From: Verrucomicrobia bacterium S94
GTDB lineage: Bacteria; Verrucomicrobiota; Kiritimatiellia; Kiritimatiellales; Pontiellaceae
DNA: 64,000 bases
Assembly: GCA_004299845.1 (NCBI GenBank)
Contig: CP036201.1
Coordinates: 3,906,001 to 3,970,000, forward strand
Reading direction: 5' to 3'
In this document: positions 10,806-19,584 of the stretch, piece after piece
How positions within the stretch are numbered: position 1 is the first letter of the stretch
How the letters are laid out: every line of letters begins with the position of its first letter
Translations under genes and position numbers: made by a program
Notes under the pieces: generated by a model
Databases searched by the model: none
The model's input: the letters and a program-made list of their open reading frames with translations, nothing else
Told to the model about the DNA's origin: nothing

Positions 10806-11693
10806 ATGCGAACGGACGTGAATTCACAGATGGAATTAATCAAAGACGACTATAAGGTTCAGCTCGAGGTGTTCGAGGGCCCCTTGGACCTGCTTTTATA
10901 CCTCATCAAAAAAGATGAGGTGGATATCTATGATATTCCGATCGGTCGCATTACGGATCAGTACATGGAATATCTGCGGCTGATGAAGGTACTGGACCTG
11001 AATATCGCCGGCGATTTTATCGTGATGTCGGCTACGCTGATGCTGATTAAGAGCCGCATGCTGCTGCCGGTGGAAGAGCGTAAGGATGAAAGCGAAGAGG
11101 AAGAGGAGGATCCGCGCTGGGATCTGGTACGCCAGCTGGTTGAATATAAAAAGTTCAAGGATGCGGCGGATCATCTTGAGGACCTTGAGCTGCATATGGA
11201 AAATGTGTTCAGCCGTGAAAGTGAACATGTCGAGCTTGGCGCACCGCCGGATGTCGATCTGAAAGACGCGAGCATCTTTGATCTGATTTCGGCGCTGAAC
11301 GAGGCGCTGGGCCGTGTGAAAGAGGAGGATCTGCAGGAAATCTTTGCCGAGGAATATACGGTCAGTCAGAAGGTGACCTTTATTGTGGAAAACCTGAAGG
11401 TGATGGATCGGCTGTGTGTTTCTGACCTGTTCGGTGGTATGACCTCGAAGCTGGAGATTGTCTGCACATTTCTGGCGGTACTGGAGCTGATTAAGCTGAA
11501 TAAGATTGCCTGTGTGCAGGATGAGCGTTTCGGTGACATTGTGGTGGAACCGCGCGATCCTGATCCGGCGCCGGCGCTGCCGCCGGAAGAACCCGAGGAA
11601 CCGCATCCGGAACTTGAACTGGATGATGGATCGGATGACGATAGATCCGATGAAGATGACAAGTTAGAAGACGAAGAGAACGAAACGCTTTAG
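10806..11693 (+). CDS. scpA: Segregation and condensation protein A
   Basis: Kleisin subunit that bridges the SMC heads in the Smc-ScpAB condensin, which compacts and segregates the nucleoid. The N-terminal FEGPLDLLLYLIKKDEVDIY and the AGDFIVMSATLMLIKSR helix are diagnostic. An acidic linker at ~95-103 and a very acidic, proline-rich tail after ~248 extend the protein to 295 residues, longer than many homologues; the tail looks disordered. A second in-frame ATG at 10830 is possible, since neither start has a clear ribosome site. scpB starts 11 bp downstream. Confidence 0.95.
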   Translation: MRTDVNSQMELIKDDYKVQLEVFEGPLDLLLYLIKKDEVDIYDIPIGRITDQYMEYLRLMKVLDLNIAGDFIVMSATLMLIKSRMLLPVEERKDESEEEEEDPRWDLVRQLVEYKKFKDAADHLEDLELHMENVFSRESEHVELGAPPDVDLKDASIFDLISALNEALGRVKEEDLQEIFAEEYTVSQKVTFIVENLKVMDRLCVSDLFGGMTSKLEIVCTFLAVLELIKLNKIACVQDERFGDIVVEPRDPDPAPALPPEEPEEPHPELELDDGSDDDRSDEDDKLEDEENETL

Positions 11694-11704
11694 CGGAGAG
11701 TAAC

Positions 11705-12442
11705 ATGAGCGAAAGCACGGTAGATGTACTTCCAGAGTTGAAGCAGATTGTCGGCGCGCTGCTGTTTGCGGCGAAAGAGCCGCTGACGGTGAAACGCATG
11801 CGCAAGGCGATGATCGAAACCGGTAACGGTTACGGCGGACCATACGAGCAGTATGCAAAAGCGACGGACAAGCAGATTGAAGGGGCCATTGAGCAGCTGA
11901 CCGAAGATCTGCAAAAGGCCAAAGTCGGCCTGGAGGTGGCACTGGTGGCCGGAGCGTATCGTCTGCAGAACGATGCCGCGTGCGGGCCGTTTGTGCGGGC
12001 GCTGCTGGAAAAGAACCAGACCATGCGTCTTTCAAAACCGGCACTGGAAACGCTGGCCATTGTGGCATATAGGCAGCCCTGCCTTCGTTCGGAAATTGAG
12101 GAGGTTCGCGGTGTTTCCGTGGATGCGGTACTGCGTAAACTGATCGATATGCAGCTGGTGCGGGTGGTGAAGCGTTCCGAGCTGCCGGGCCGGCCGTGGC
12201 TGTTCGGGACCACACAGAAATTCCTTGAGCATTTCGGGATCAACGATATCAATGATCTGCCGGGAGCGCAGGAACTGAAACGTACGATGCCGGTTGAAGA
12301 AAAGAAAAAAGAGACGACAGAGGAGCTTCCGGGAATCGAAAAAGAACTGAAGGAAAAATCGGATGCCGCGGATATGGATGCTTCAATGGCGGCATTGGAT
12401 GAAGAGATCCAGAGTTCGGAAGGCAACGGGGAGAAAAAATGA
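11705..12442 (+). CDS. scpB: Segregation and condensation protein B
   Basis: Winged-helix partner that binds ScpA in the condensin complex. The sequence shows the conserved IVGALLFAAKEPLTVKRM start and the RLSKPALETLAIVAYRQPC helix with VRGVSVDAVLRKL. The two winged-helix domains occupy roughly residues 8-190. A charged, low-complexity tail follows (~200-245). The ATG is preceded by GCGGAGAGTAAC. Its stop codon overlaps the start of pheA by 4 bp (ATGA), so the two are probably translationally coupled. Confidence 0.95.
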   Translation: MSESTVDVLPELKQIVGALLFAAKEPLTVKRMRKAMIETGNGYGGPYEQYAKATDKQIEGAIEQLTEDLQKAKVGLEVALVAGAYRLQNDAACGPFVRALLEKNQTMRLSKPALETLAIVAYRQPCLRSEIEEVRGVSVDAVLRKLIDMQLVRVVKRSELPGRPWLFGTTQKFLEHFGINDINDLPGAQELKRTMPVEEKKKETTEELPGIEKELKEKSDAADMDASMAALDEEIQSSEGNGEKK

Positions 12443-13503
12443 ATCTTAATGATTTAAGAAAGCAGATCGACTCGCTCGATTCTGAAATTGTTAAACTCCT
12501 CAATGAGCGCATTAATGTTGTGCTGAAGATTGGAGAGGAAAAGAAAAAAGAGGGAGCGGAAATTTATGTGCCGTCCCGTGAACGTGCGGTATTTGATAAA
12601 ATCAAATCACTGAATTCCGGGCCGCTGCCCGAGGAATCGGCCCACGCGATCTACCGTGAAATTATGTCGGCCGCGCTGGCGCTGGAAACGAACATGAAGA
12701 TTGCCTATCTCGGTCCGGAAGCCACGTTCACGCATCAGGCGGCGCGGAATAAATTCGGCGTCAGTGTGGATTATATTCCAACCAGTACAATTGCCGAAGT
12801 GTTCGACCGTGTGGCCAACCGTACAGCGGATTACGGTGTGGTGCCGGTGGAAAATTCCACCGAGGGTGCCGTGACGCATACCTTTGATCAGTTTGCCAAC
12901 ACCTCGCTTAAAATCTGTGCGGAGATTTATCTGCCGATTTCCCTGACGCTGCTTTCGCGGCATCAGAAGGACGAGATCCGCCTGATTTTCAGTAAGCAGG
13001 AAGCGTTCGGGCAATGCCGTGCCTGGCTGGCGGGGAATATGCCGAATGCTAAACTTTCGCCGGTGGAAAGTACGACGAAGGCGGTGCAGCTGGCGCTGGA
13101 AACGCCCGGTGCTGCAGCGGTGGCGAGTGTGATGGCTTCGGATATGTACGACATCGAGGTGCTGGCGGAAAATATTCAGGACATGCAGGGCAATACCACC
13201 CGCTTCCTGATCATCGGCCAGGATTACAGTGAGCCGACCGGCAATGATAAAACCTCTGTGATGTTCGGTGTGAAGCACAAGGTCGGAGCGTTGTACGATG
13301 CCCTTTCGGTGTTTAAAGCCGACAACATCAACATGACAAAGATTGAGTCGCGCCCCAGCCGGAATAAAAACTGGGAATATTACTTCTTTGTCGATATCGA
13401 CGGTCACGCCGATGATCCGGAAGTGAAGCGCGCTCTCGAAGCGCTGCAGGAGCACTGCACGGTCATGACGGTGCTCGGTTCTTATCCCAAAGCGGAAATG
13501 TGA
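12439..13503 (+). CDS. pheA: Bifunctional chorismate mutase / prephenate dehydratase
   Basis: Converts chorismate to prephenate and then to phenylpyruvate, the committed steps to phenylalanine. A chorismate mutase type II domain fills residues 1-85 (LRKQIDSLDSEIVKLLNERI). Prephenate dehydratase follows from ~86 (KIAYLGPEATFTHQAA), with the TRF catalytic motif at 254-256. An ACT regulatory domain begins at ~271 and contains the ESRP motif (303-306), which in the family mediates feedback inhibition by phenylalanine. The 354-residue length matches the P-protein. It overlaps the scpB stop by 4 bp and the next gene's GTG start by 4 bp, so it is locked into this operon. Confidence 0.96.
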   Translation: MNLNDLRKQIDSLDSEIVKLLNERINVVLKIGEEKKKEGAEIYVPSRERAVFDKIKSLNSGPLPEESAHAIYREIMSAALALETNMKIAYLGPEATFTHQAARNKFGVSVDYIPTSTIAEVFDRVANRTADYGVVPVENSTEGAVTHTFDQFANTSLKICAEIYLPISLTLLSRHQKDEIRLIFSKQEAFGQCRAWLAGNMPNAKLSPVESTTKAVQLALETPGAAAVASVMASDMYDIEVLAENIQDMQGNTTRFLIIGQDYSEPTGNDKTSVMFGVKHKVGALYDALSVFKADNINMTKIESRPSRNKNWEYYFFVDIDGHADDPEVKRALEALQEHCTVMTVLGSYPKAEM

Positions 13504-14615
13504 ATCCGCCGATGTCTTTAAGCCTGTCAGAACTGAAGCTGTTCAGGGAGGTGGTTTCACTGCCGACGGCCCCGTTCTGCGAATCGAAGGTCCAGGCGTT
13601 TGTACGTGAATGGGCGGCCGGGAACGGGATCGGTTTTGAAGAGGATAAAGTCGGGAATATCCTGCTGACGTATAAAACGCCCGGGCGCGCACCACAGCAT
13701 CCGTGGGTGCTGCAGGCGCATATGGACCATCCCGGATTTGAATGGAACTCCCGGCGGGGCCGCACGGTACAGGCCTGGTTCCGTGGCAGTGTGGGGGAAC
13801 ATTATTTTCCCGGCGCGCGCATGCAGTTTTTTCCACTTACCGGTAATCCGGTTTCCGGGACGGTGGAGGTGGTCCGGCGGGACCGGGAGAGCGGTTTTCT
13901 GAAGTGTCGGATTAAACTGGATGAAGCCGTTCCGTTGGAGCCGGGAACGCCGGGTATGTGGGAACTGCCGCCCTGGAAAAAGCGTGGAAACCGGCTTGAG
14001 CTGCGGGTGGTCGATGATCTGTGCGGTGTGGTTTCGATATTGATGACCTTGAAACGGCTTAAGGATTCGGGGGCGCGACGAAAGGTGTACGGCCTGCTGA
14101 CCCGTGCCGAAGAGGTCGGTTTTGTCGGCGCAATTTCGGCGGCGAAAAACCGGCTGGTCGATCCGGCGTTTCCCATCCTTGGAATCGAAGCTTCAAAGGC
14201 ACAGCCGAATGCGAAAATCGGACAGGGGGCTATTGTCCGGGTGGGTGATGCTTCGACTGTTTTTGATCCGGAATTGACGTCGAGTCTCCGTAAAACGGCG
14301 CGCGCGTTACACCGTGCAGATCCGTCGCTGAAATTTGTGGAATCGCTGATGCCGGGCGGAAGCTGTGAGTCGACCGGGCTGGCTTTGCTGGGTTACCGCA
14401 CCTGTGCGGTCTGTCTGCCGCTGGGTAGTTATCACAATATGGGTGCATCGAAGATCGAAGCGGAAAAAATTGATCTGCGTGATTTTGAATCAATGGTTGC
14501 TCTGCTGACGGAGGTTTCGCAGACGAAACCGGGAGATTCGAATACAGCGGAACTGAAGAAACGGATGCTGGAAAATCACCGGAAACGGGCAGAGTTGCTT
14601 TATGGGTGGAAATGA
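13500..14615 (+). CDS. M42-type metallopeptidase
   Basis: 371 residues. Dinuclear-metal aminopeptidase fold: HMD at 74-76, the bridging-Asp motif VVDDLCG at ~170-176, the catalytic pair EE at 204-205 in RAEEVGFVGA, and a late His in GSYHNMGA. These are hallmarks of the M42 (glutamyl aminopeptidase/endoglucanase-like) family of cytoplasmic aminopeptidases. The GTG start at 13500 overlaps the pheA stop; an ATG at 13512 is an alternative. Substrate cannot be read from the sequence. It is the last gene before the leuA leader region. Confidence 0.85.
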   Translation: MNPPMSLSLSELKLFREVVSLPTAPFCESKVQAFVREWAAGNGIGFEEDKVGNILLTYKTPGRAPQHPWVLQAHMDHPGFEWNSRRGRTVQAWFRGSVGEHYFPGARMQFFPLTGNPVSGTVEVVRRDRESGFLKCRIKLDEAVPLEPGTPGMWELPPWKKRGNRLELRVVDDLCGVVSILMTLKRLKDSGARRKVYGLLTRAEEVGFVGAISAAKNRLVDPAFPILGIEASKAQPNAKIGQGAIVRVGDASTVFDPELTSSLRKTARALHRADPSLKFVESLMPGGSCESTGLALLGYRTCAVCLPLGSYHNMGASKIEAEKIDLRDFESMVALLTEVSQTKPGDSNTAELKKRMLENHRKRAELLYGWK

Positions 14616-14618
14616 GGG

Positions 14619-14648
14619 TTGACAGTTTCCCGGAATTGGAACTAGGTT
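14619..14648 (+). promoter_or_regulatory. Candidate sigma-70 promoter of the leu leader
   Basis: TTGACA at 14619-14624 is followed after 18 bp by TAGGTT at 14643-14648. If used, transcription would start around 14655, only a few bases before the leader ATG at 14659, giving a nearly leaderless leader peptide. The -35 matches consensus exactly and the -10 is weaker. It lies immediately after the upstream peptidase gene. Confidence 0.5.
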
Positions 14649-14658
14649 ACCGAAAGTT

Positions 14659-14736
14659 ATGAAACGTGCATTCAACAACCTGCTGCTAGGCCTGCTACTC
14701 ACTGGGAAAGATCCTGTGGAGGCGGTTTGCCTATAG
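14659..14736 (+). CDS. leuL: Leucine-rich leader peptide of leuA attenuator
   Basis: A 25-codon frame starting MKRAFNN, followed by three Leu codons (14680-14688), one Gly, three more Leu codons (14692-14700) and a last Leu just before the TAG. Seven of 25 residues are leucine and three use the usually rare CTA codon. It lies 29 bp ahead of a strong terminator and 205 bp ahead of leuA. By analogy with enterobacterial leuL, ribosome stalling at the Leu codons when leucyl-tRNA is short would permit read-through into leuA. The peptide itself is not expected to have another function. There is no good ribosome site, so translation may start at or very near the 5' end. Confidence 0.72.
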   Translation: MKRAFNNLLLGLLLTGKDPVEAVCL

Positions 14737-14762
14737 TCTGTTGATTGAATCAACCACTTTTG

Positions 14763-14798
14763 AAAAACCTCTGCAGGGAAACCCGCAGAGGTTTTTTT
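14763..14798 (+). terminator. Attenuator terminator upstream of leuA
   Basis: The 10-bp stem AAACCTCTGC (14765-14774) pairs with GCAGAGGTTT (14785-14794). A GGG/CCC inner stem and AAA loop lie inside it, and a T7 run ends at 14798. The 5' arm segment CCTCTGCAGG (14768-14777) can instead pair over 10 bases with CCTGTGGAGG (14713-14722) at the end of the leader reading frame. This gives a mutually exclusive antiterminator. A ribosome stalled at the leucine codons leaves 14713-14722 free; one reaching the stop codon covers it. Confidence 0.8.
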
Positions 14799-14940
14799 GT
14801 GTTCAGCGCTGCGGATTAATATTGGGAACCGGAAAGCGGGGGCGTGTATTTCGGTGTTTGTCCGTGGCTAGAAAAAATGTGAATGAAATGGAATAGAAAA
14901 GCAGGGTTGGATAAATTAAGCCCTTTTGCAGGAGAGAAAA

Positions 14941-16617
14941 ATGAGTGTACCAAAATACAGAATTCCGGAGATGATTGATATTCCGGATCGTCAGTGGCCT
15001 TCAAAGAGCGTCACACAGTCGCCGATCTGGTGTTCAGTGGATATGCGCGACGGAAACCAGGCACTGCCTGATCCGATGGATCCCGATCAGAAACTTGAAT
15101 ATTTTAAAATGCTCTGCGATCTCGGGTTTAAACACATTGAAATCGGGTTCCCGTCAGCCAGTGCAGATGAATTCAACTTTTTCCGGACGCTGATCGAAGA
15201 GGACCTCATACCGGATGATGTCTTTATTATGGGGCTCACGCAGTCGCGCCCGCATCTTATTGAAAAAACGATGGAGGCGTTTAAAGGCTGTAAGCGGGGG
15301 ATTGTTCATGCCTACATTGCACCGTCGGATCTGCATATGAAGCAGGTTTTCGGTATGGAGCGCGAGCAGTTGGTTGAAACGGCTGTGGCCGCCACCCGGC
15401 AGATTCGCGAACTGGCTGATCAAATGCCGGAATCGGATATCCGCTATGAATTTTCTCCGGAAGAGTTTACCGATACAGACGTGGATTTTTCTGTCGAACT
15501 CTGCAATGCGGTATTTGACACGTGGGGCAAGGCTTCGCCGGAAAAACCGATGATTATGAATCTTCCGGCGACGGTGGAACGCCGCCCGCCGAATCATTAT
15601 GCCGACATGATCGAACTCTTCTGCCGCAAGGTGAAACACCGTGACCGCATTCTGGTATCTCTCCATTCCCATAATGACCAGGGGATGGCCGTGGCAGCTA
15701 CAGAGCTGGCTTTGATGGCCGGGGCGGATCGCGTGGAGGGCACGCTCTTCGGACATGGCGAGCGTACAGGTAATGTCGATCTCGTTACCTGCATCAGCAA
15801 TCTCTATTCGCGGGGCATTGAAACCGGTATCGATTTTTCCGATCTCGGGCACGTGGCGGAAACAGTGGAACGTCTTACCGGCATGCCGATCTATTATCGC
15901 CAGCCGTATGCCGGCAGCTATGCCTTCACGGCCTTTTCCGGTTCGCATCAGGATGCTATTAACAAGGGCGTGCATAAGCTCAAAGAGGCTCCGGATATGT
16001 TCGGTATGGGCTGGAAGGTGCCGTATCTTCATATCGATCCGGCGGACCTCGGCCGTAAATTTGAGCGGTTGATCCGCATCAATTCGCAGTCGGGCAAAGG
16101 CGGCATTGCATGGGTGCTGGAGCAGGATTTCGGGATTGAAATCCCCAAGGCCATGCAGCCGGAACTCGGTCGCTATGTGCAGGGCTACAGCGAAAAGGTC
16201 GGTCGTGAAATCAGTGCCGATGAAGTGTATGAGGTTTTTCTGCATGAATTTGTGTCGCCGGAGGGACCGTATGAACTCATCGGATACTGGCCGCGGCCGG
16301 ATGATGCCGACCCGACTTTTATTCACGGTGAGGTGAAGCTGAAGATCAATGGCGAAGAAAAAACCATTCAGGCCGATGGAAACGGGCCGATTTCGGCTTT
16401 CGTTTCTGCAATCCGGCAGGTGGTGGATGTTGATTTTACTGTGGATGACTATCATGAACAGGCTATCGATAAAGGAGCCGATGCTCAGGCACTTGCCTAT
16501 GTCCCACTTAAATTGGCGGGTAACGGCGTGATTTTCGGTGTCGGGGAAAACTCAAATATCAACCAGGCGGCAGTGCGCGCCATTGTTGCCGGCCTGAACC
16601 GTATTACTAAAAAATAG
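14941..16617 (+). CDS. leuA: 2-isopropylmalate synthase (LeuA type 2)
   Basis: Condenses acetyl-CoA with 2-oxoisovalerate, the first committed step of leucine synthesis. The 558-residue protein belongs to the longer type 2 subfamily: MRDGNQALPDPM (35-46), the metal-binding SLHSHNDQG, and GTLFGHGERTGNVD. A C-terminal region from about 430 should be the LeuA regulatory domain that binds leucine. The ATG at 14941 sits 8 bp after GCAGGAGAG; an in-frame start at 14926 would place that site inside the gene. The upstream leader and terminator indicate control by leucine attenuation. aroE follows after 10 bp. Confidence 0.95.
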   Translation: MSVPKYRIPEMIDIPDRQWPSKSVTQSPIWCSVDMRDGNQALPDPMDPDQKLEYFKMLCDLGFKHIEIGFPSASADEFNFFRTLIEEDLIPDDVFIMGLTQSRPHLIEKTMEAFKGCKRGIVHAYIAPSDLHMKQVFGMEREQLVETAVAATRQIRELADQMPESDIRYEFSPEEFTDTDVDFSVELCNAVFDTWGKASPEKPMIMNLPATVERRPPNHYADMIELFCRKVKHRDRILVSLHSHNDQGMAVAATELALMAGADRVEGTLFGHGERTGNVDLVTCISNLYSRGIETGIDFSDLGHVAETVERLTGMPIYYRQPYAGSYAFTAFSGSHQDAINKGVHKLKEAPDMFGMGWKVPYLHIDPADLGRKFERLIRINSQSGKGGIAWVLEQDFGIEIPKAMQPELGRYVQGYSEKVGREISADEVYEVFLHEFVSPEGPYELIGYWPRPDDADPTFIHGEVKLKINGEEKTIQADGNGPISAFVSAIRQVVDVDFTVDDYHEQAIDKGADAQALAYVPLKLAGNGVIFGVGENSNINQAAVRAIVAGLNRITKK

Positions 16618-16627
16618 GGATCTGAAG

Positions 16628-17491
16628 ATGAAGTTGAGTGGACATACTAAACCGTTCGCTGTGCTGGGGCATCCGATCGGGCACACGCTGTCGCCGGTCA
16701 TGCACAATGCCTCGATGGAGGAGTTGAACTTTGATGGTATTTATCTGGCGCTGGATGTGCATCCGAACCGCCTGATGGAGGTGTTGCCGTCGATGGCGCT
16801 GATGGGTTTTGCCGGCGTCAACCTGACCGTTCCGCATAAAGAGGTGGCTTTCCGAGGACTTGAAAAGCTGGATGCGAGTGCGGAGCTGTTCGGCGCAGCG
16901 AATACGGTTGAGTTTACCGAAGAGGGGATGGTCGGTCATAATACTGACGGTTATGGTTTTCTGAAGGCGCTGGAAGAAGCGTTTGGTAAAACTGTTCAGG
17001 GCGACCGGATTTTTGTGTTGGGTTGCGGCGGAGCAGGGCGGGCCACAGCGTTGCAGGCGGCAGTCGAGGGCGCAAAAGTGCTGGTGCTGGCTGATATCGA
17101 TGCAGAACGGGTCCAGCGGCTGGAAGATGAAGTGAAGGCACTTGTTCCTGATGTGGAAATTTTCCAGGCTTTGGAAAAGGAGAAGCAGATTGAACTGTGC
17201 CGCGCATGCGATCTGGTGGTGCAGGCTTCGCCGGTGGGGATGAAAAAGGACGATCCTTCGCTGCTTCCGCCGGAAGCATTCAAAGAGGGGCAGCGCGCTT
17301 TTGACCTGATTTACATGTATCCCGAAACCGCATTCCTGACCACAGCGCGCGAAGCTGGCGCGCAGATTGCTAATGGGTTGGGTATGCTGCTGCATCAGGG
17401 CGCGCGCGCCTTTGAAATCTGGACCGGCACCGAGCCGTCGGTTCCGGCGATGCGCAAAGCGCTGGAAGATGCCGTTTACGGGAGTGATTAA
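16628..17491 (+). CDS. aroE: Shikimate dehydrogenase
   Basis: NADPH-dependent reduction of 3-dehydroshikimate to shikimate, in the common aromatic pathway. The 287 residues show the substrate-binding start AVLGHPIGHTLSPVMHNA, VNLTVPHKE with the catalytic Lys, NTDGYGF, and the nucleotide-binding GCGGAGRAT. The C-terminal NGLGMLLHQGARAFEIWTG is also typical. It is 10 bp after leuA, and its TAA overlaps the ATG of the next gene (TAATG), so leuA, aroE and the peptidase are likely one transcript. Confidence 0.96.
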   Translation: MKLSGHTKPFAVLGHPIGHTLSPVMHNASMEELNFDGIYLALDVHPNRLMEVLPSMALMGFAGVNLTVPHKEVAFRGLEKLDASAELFGAANTVEFTEEGMVGHNTDGYGFLKALEEAFGKTVQGDRIFVLGCGGAGRATALQAAVEGAKVLVLADIDAERVQRLEDEVKALVPDVEIFQALEKEKQIELCRACDLVVQASPVGMKKDDPSLLPPEAFKEGQRAFDLIYMYPETAFLTTAREAGAQIANGLGMLLHQGARAFEIWTGTEPSVPAMRKALEDAVYGSD

Positions 17492-18309
17492 TGGGAATTT
17501 GGGACTGGTATTGGACCTGTGTGGTCTTTTTGTTCGGCGCCTGCTGGGGCAGTTTTCTGAATGTGTGTATTTACCGCATTCCGGCTGAACTTTCGGTGAT
17601 AAAGCCGCGGTCCCGCTGCCCGAAATGTATGACGGATCTGGCCTGGAAGGACAATATTCCGATCTTCGGCTGGATTTTTCTCAGGGGGAAATGCCGGTAC
17701 TGCAAAGCTCCGGTTTCAGCCCGTTATCCTACGATAGAGCTGTTAACTGCACTTCTGTTTTCCGCGGTCTGGCTGGTGTATCCCTACCAGTGGGGGATCG
17801 TTTTTGCTTATTGTCTGCTGATCTTCGGGCTGATCTTCGGGAGCATGGTCGATTATGACGAAATGTGGATTCCTGACCGTGTGACGATCGGCGGGGAGAT
17901 TATCGGGCCGATCCTGAGCTTTCTGATTCCGGCCCTGCATGGTGCCGACACGCATATGGGTGGTCTGGTCCAATCGCTGATCGGTCTGGCGGTTGGGTTC
18001 GGATCGCTTTACTCCGTTTCCGTGATCGGGAAACTGATTCTTAAAAAAGATGCCATGGGGTTCGGCGATGTGAAACTGATGGGGTGCCTGGGCGCTTTTC
18101 TGGGCTGGGAAGCTGTGATTTTCATTGTCTTCATTTCCTCGCTGCTTGGTACGATCATCGGCGTAACATTCATCGCTCTCGGAAAAAAAGAACTGCAGAG
18201 CAAAATTCCGTTCGGGCCGTACATTTCTCTGGCGGCGGTGATCTGGATACTCGGAGGCTGGCGGCTTTGGGAACTCTATGGTGAATGGATGCGCGGCACG
18301 GCCTATTAA
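17491..18309 (+). CDS. pilD: Prepilin peptidase / N-methyltransferase (A24A)
   Basis: Integral membrane aspartyl protease that cleaves and N-methylates type IV prepilins and type II secretion pseudopilins. The 272 residues carry two Zn-type CxxC pairs (CPKC 43-46, CRYC 68-71) in the cytoplasmic methyltransferase loop. The catalytic Asp sits in VDYDEMWIPD (~120) and in GFGDVKLM (190-197). About seven hydrophobic segments follow the family pattern. Start overlaps the aroE stop. The likely client machinery (PilB/PilC type) lies 2-7 kb downstream on the other strand. Confidence 0.93.
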   Translation: MGIWDWYWTCVVFLFGACWGSFLNVCIYRIPAELSVIKPRSRCPKCMTDLAWKDNIPIFGWIFLRGKCRYCKAPVSARYPTIELLTALLFSAVWLVYPYQWGIVFAYCLLIFGLIFGSMVDYDEMWIPDRVTIGGEIIGPILSFLIPALHGADTHMGGLVQSLIGLAVGFGSLYSVSVIGKLILKKDAMGFGDVKLMGCLGAFLGWEAVIFIVFISSLLGTIIGVTFIALGKKELQSKIPFGPYISLAAVIWILGGWRLWELYGEWMRGTAY

Positions 18310-18373
18310 CTGTTTTTGAATATCGCCATATTGCGTACAACCTGTTATTCGTTCCTGTGAACCGGAGGTTGAT

Positions 18374-19270
18374 ATGCTGAATACGAGTCGCCGTAACTTT
18401 GCTCTTCCCCTCATTGGAACAGCCGCTTTTTCGGCATCGGCCGTCCGTTCGGAGGAGGTCCCGGCCTCACCGCCGCAGGTCACACTGGGAAACACCGGTA
18501 TCATTATGTCGCGTATGGGATTTGGTACCGGAGTGAAAGCCGGCAGAAAAAAGTCGATTATGACCCGCAAAGGCTATGCGGAATTTGTCGGCATGTTCCA
18601 GCACTGCTATGACCGGGGAATCACCTTTTTTGATCTGGCGGACTGGTATGGGTCTCATCCCTACTGTCGGGAGGCCCTGCGCACTATTCCGCGCGATAAC
18701 GTTTCTCTTCTGACCAAATTCTGGTTCCGGAGTGATGGAAATATTTCCGCTCTTTCTGTGGCCCAGCGTAAACAGTCGGCGAAAAAGGCACTGGAGCGGT
18801 TTCTTGAAGAGCTGAATGTTGAGCATGTCGACATGCTGCTGCTCCACTGTCTGGTCAAAAAGAACTGGGTGGAGGAGATGCAACCGTATATGGATGTTTT
18901 TTCGAAAGCAAAGGCCGAGGGCAAGATACGTGCGCTGGGTGTTTCCTGTCATGATTTCGGAGCGATGGAAACCGCCGCCGCATTGTCGTGGGTGGACATT
19001 ATGCTGGCGCGTTTGAATCCGTATGGAGTGAAATGTGATGCAGAACCCGCCGAGGTGCTCGCTCTGCTGAAGCGGGCCAAAGCCAATGGGAAGGGAATTA
19101 TCGGAATGAAAATATACGGTGAGGGACAGCTCGTCGATAAGCGTGAGCAGTGCATGAAGTATGCACAAAACTGCGGGGCACTGGATGCCATGACCATCGG
19201 AGCGGTTACTCCGCAAGAGGTGGATGAGAATCTGCGGCTGATGGCAGAATATCCGGCAGTATCCGTCTAA
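18374..19270 (+). CDS. Tat-exported aldo/keto reductase
   Basis: 298 residues. The N-terminus TSRRNFALPLIGTAAFSASA is a twin-arginine export signal. The mature part is an aldo/keto reductase barrel: ITFFDLADWYGSHPYCREAL with the Asp and Tyr of the catalytic tetrad, a Lys in LLTKFWF, His in VDMLLLHC, and GVSCHDFG. This subgroup (Tat signal plus aldo/keto reductase) is common in Planctomycetes and Verrucomicrobia. The ATG follows CCGGAGGTTGAT. The substrate is unknown; periplasmic activity would require a cofactor folded in before export. Confidence 0.88.
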   Translation: MLNTSRRNFALPLIGTAAFSASAVRSEEVPASPPQVTLGNTGIIMSRMGFGTGVKAGRKKSIMTRKGYAEFVGMFQHCYDRGITFFDLADWYGSHPYCREALRTIPRDNVSLLTKFWFRSDGNISALSVAQRKQSAKKALERFLEELNVEHVDMLLLHCLVKKNWVEEMQPYMDVFSKAKAEGKIRALGVSCHDFGAMETAAALSWVDIMLARLNPYGVKCDAEPAEVLALLKRAKANGKGIIGMKIYGEGQLVDKREQCMKYAQNCGALDAMTIGAVTPQEVDENLRLMAEYPAVSV

Positions 19271-19274
19271 ACCC

Positions 19275-19302
19275 AAAAAAGCTCCCGGTGAAGGGAGCTT
19301 TA
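19275..19302 (-). terminator. Terminator of rpsU
   Basis: Hairpin AAGCTCCC (19279-19286) / GGGAGCTT (19293-19300) with a six-base loop. On the minus strand it is followed by a run of T residues, so it suits rpsU. It may also stop the convergent aldo/keto reductase transcript, though the plus-strand T run is short. Confidence 0.75.
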
Positions 19303-19327
19303 TCAAACGATTTCCAAAGACTGGAAA

Positions 19328-19510
19328 TCAACGGCGTGTACGACGGCTGTTCGCCAGACGTTTTTTCTTTTCGCTCGGCTTTTCGTAGCAGCGTTTGGAA
19401 CGCATGGTTTTCAGAACACCTTCTTTATCCAGCGCTTTTTTCAGACGACGCAGTGCGCGGTCCACATTTTCGCCGCGGCGTACTTTTACTTCGCATGTTT
19501 CTTGTGCCAT
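19328..19510 (-). CDS. rpsU: 30S ribosomal protein S21
   Basis: 60-residue basic protein of the small ribosomal subunit. [20 protein letters not shown] and the Arg/Lys-rich C-terminus are family signatures. The ATG at 19510 lies 10 bp after GGGGGAGGTG. A longer frame starting at a GTG inside that ribosome site is rejected. It is transcribed alone, with its own promoter and terminator. Confidence 0.96.
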   Translation of the reverse strand: MAQETCEVKVRRGENVDRALRRLKKALDKEGVLKTMRSKRCYEKPSEKKKRLANSRRTRR

Positions 19511-19555
19511 TTCTAAATTCACCTCCCCCGATCATTTGGGGTCAAAAGAGCGAGG

Positions 19556-19584
19556 AAATTAGGGGAGAGAAGGGCATAAGTCAA
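19556..19584 (-). promoter_or_regulatory. rpsU promoter
   Basis: On the minus strand, TTGACT (19584-19579) is followed after exactly 17 bp by TAATTT (19561-19556). This is a good sigma-70-type match 46 bp before the rpsU start codon. Confidence 0.6.

Noticed and set aside
15154-16455. 433-codon open frame antisense to leuA
   Set aside because: Composition is rich in His, Arg and Ile as expected for the complement of a GC-rich coding frame; leuA on the other strand is certain. The same reasoning removes long antisense frames over pilB, trpS, glyA and fusA.
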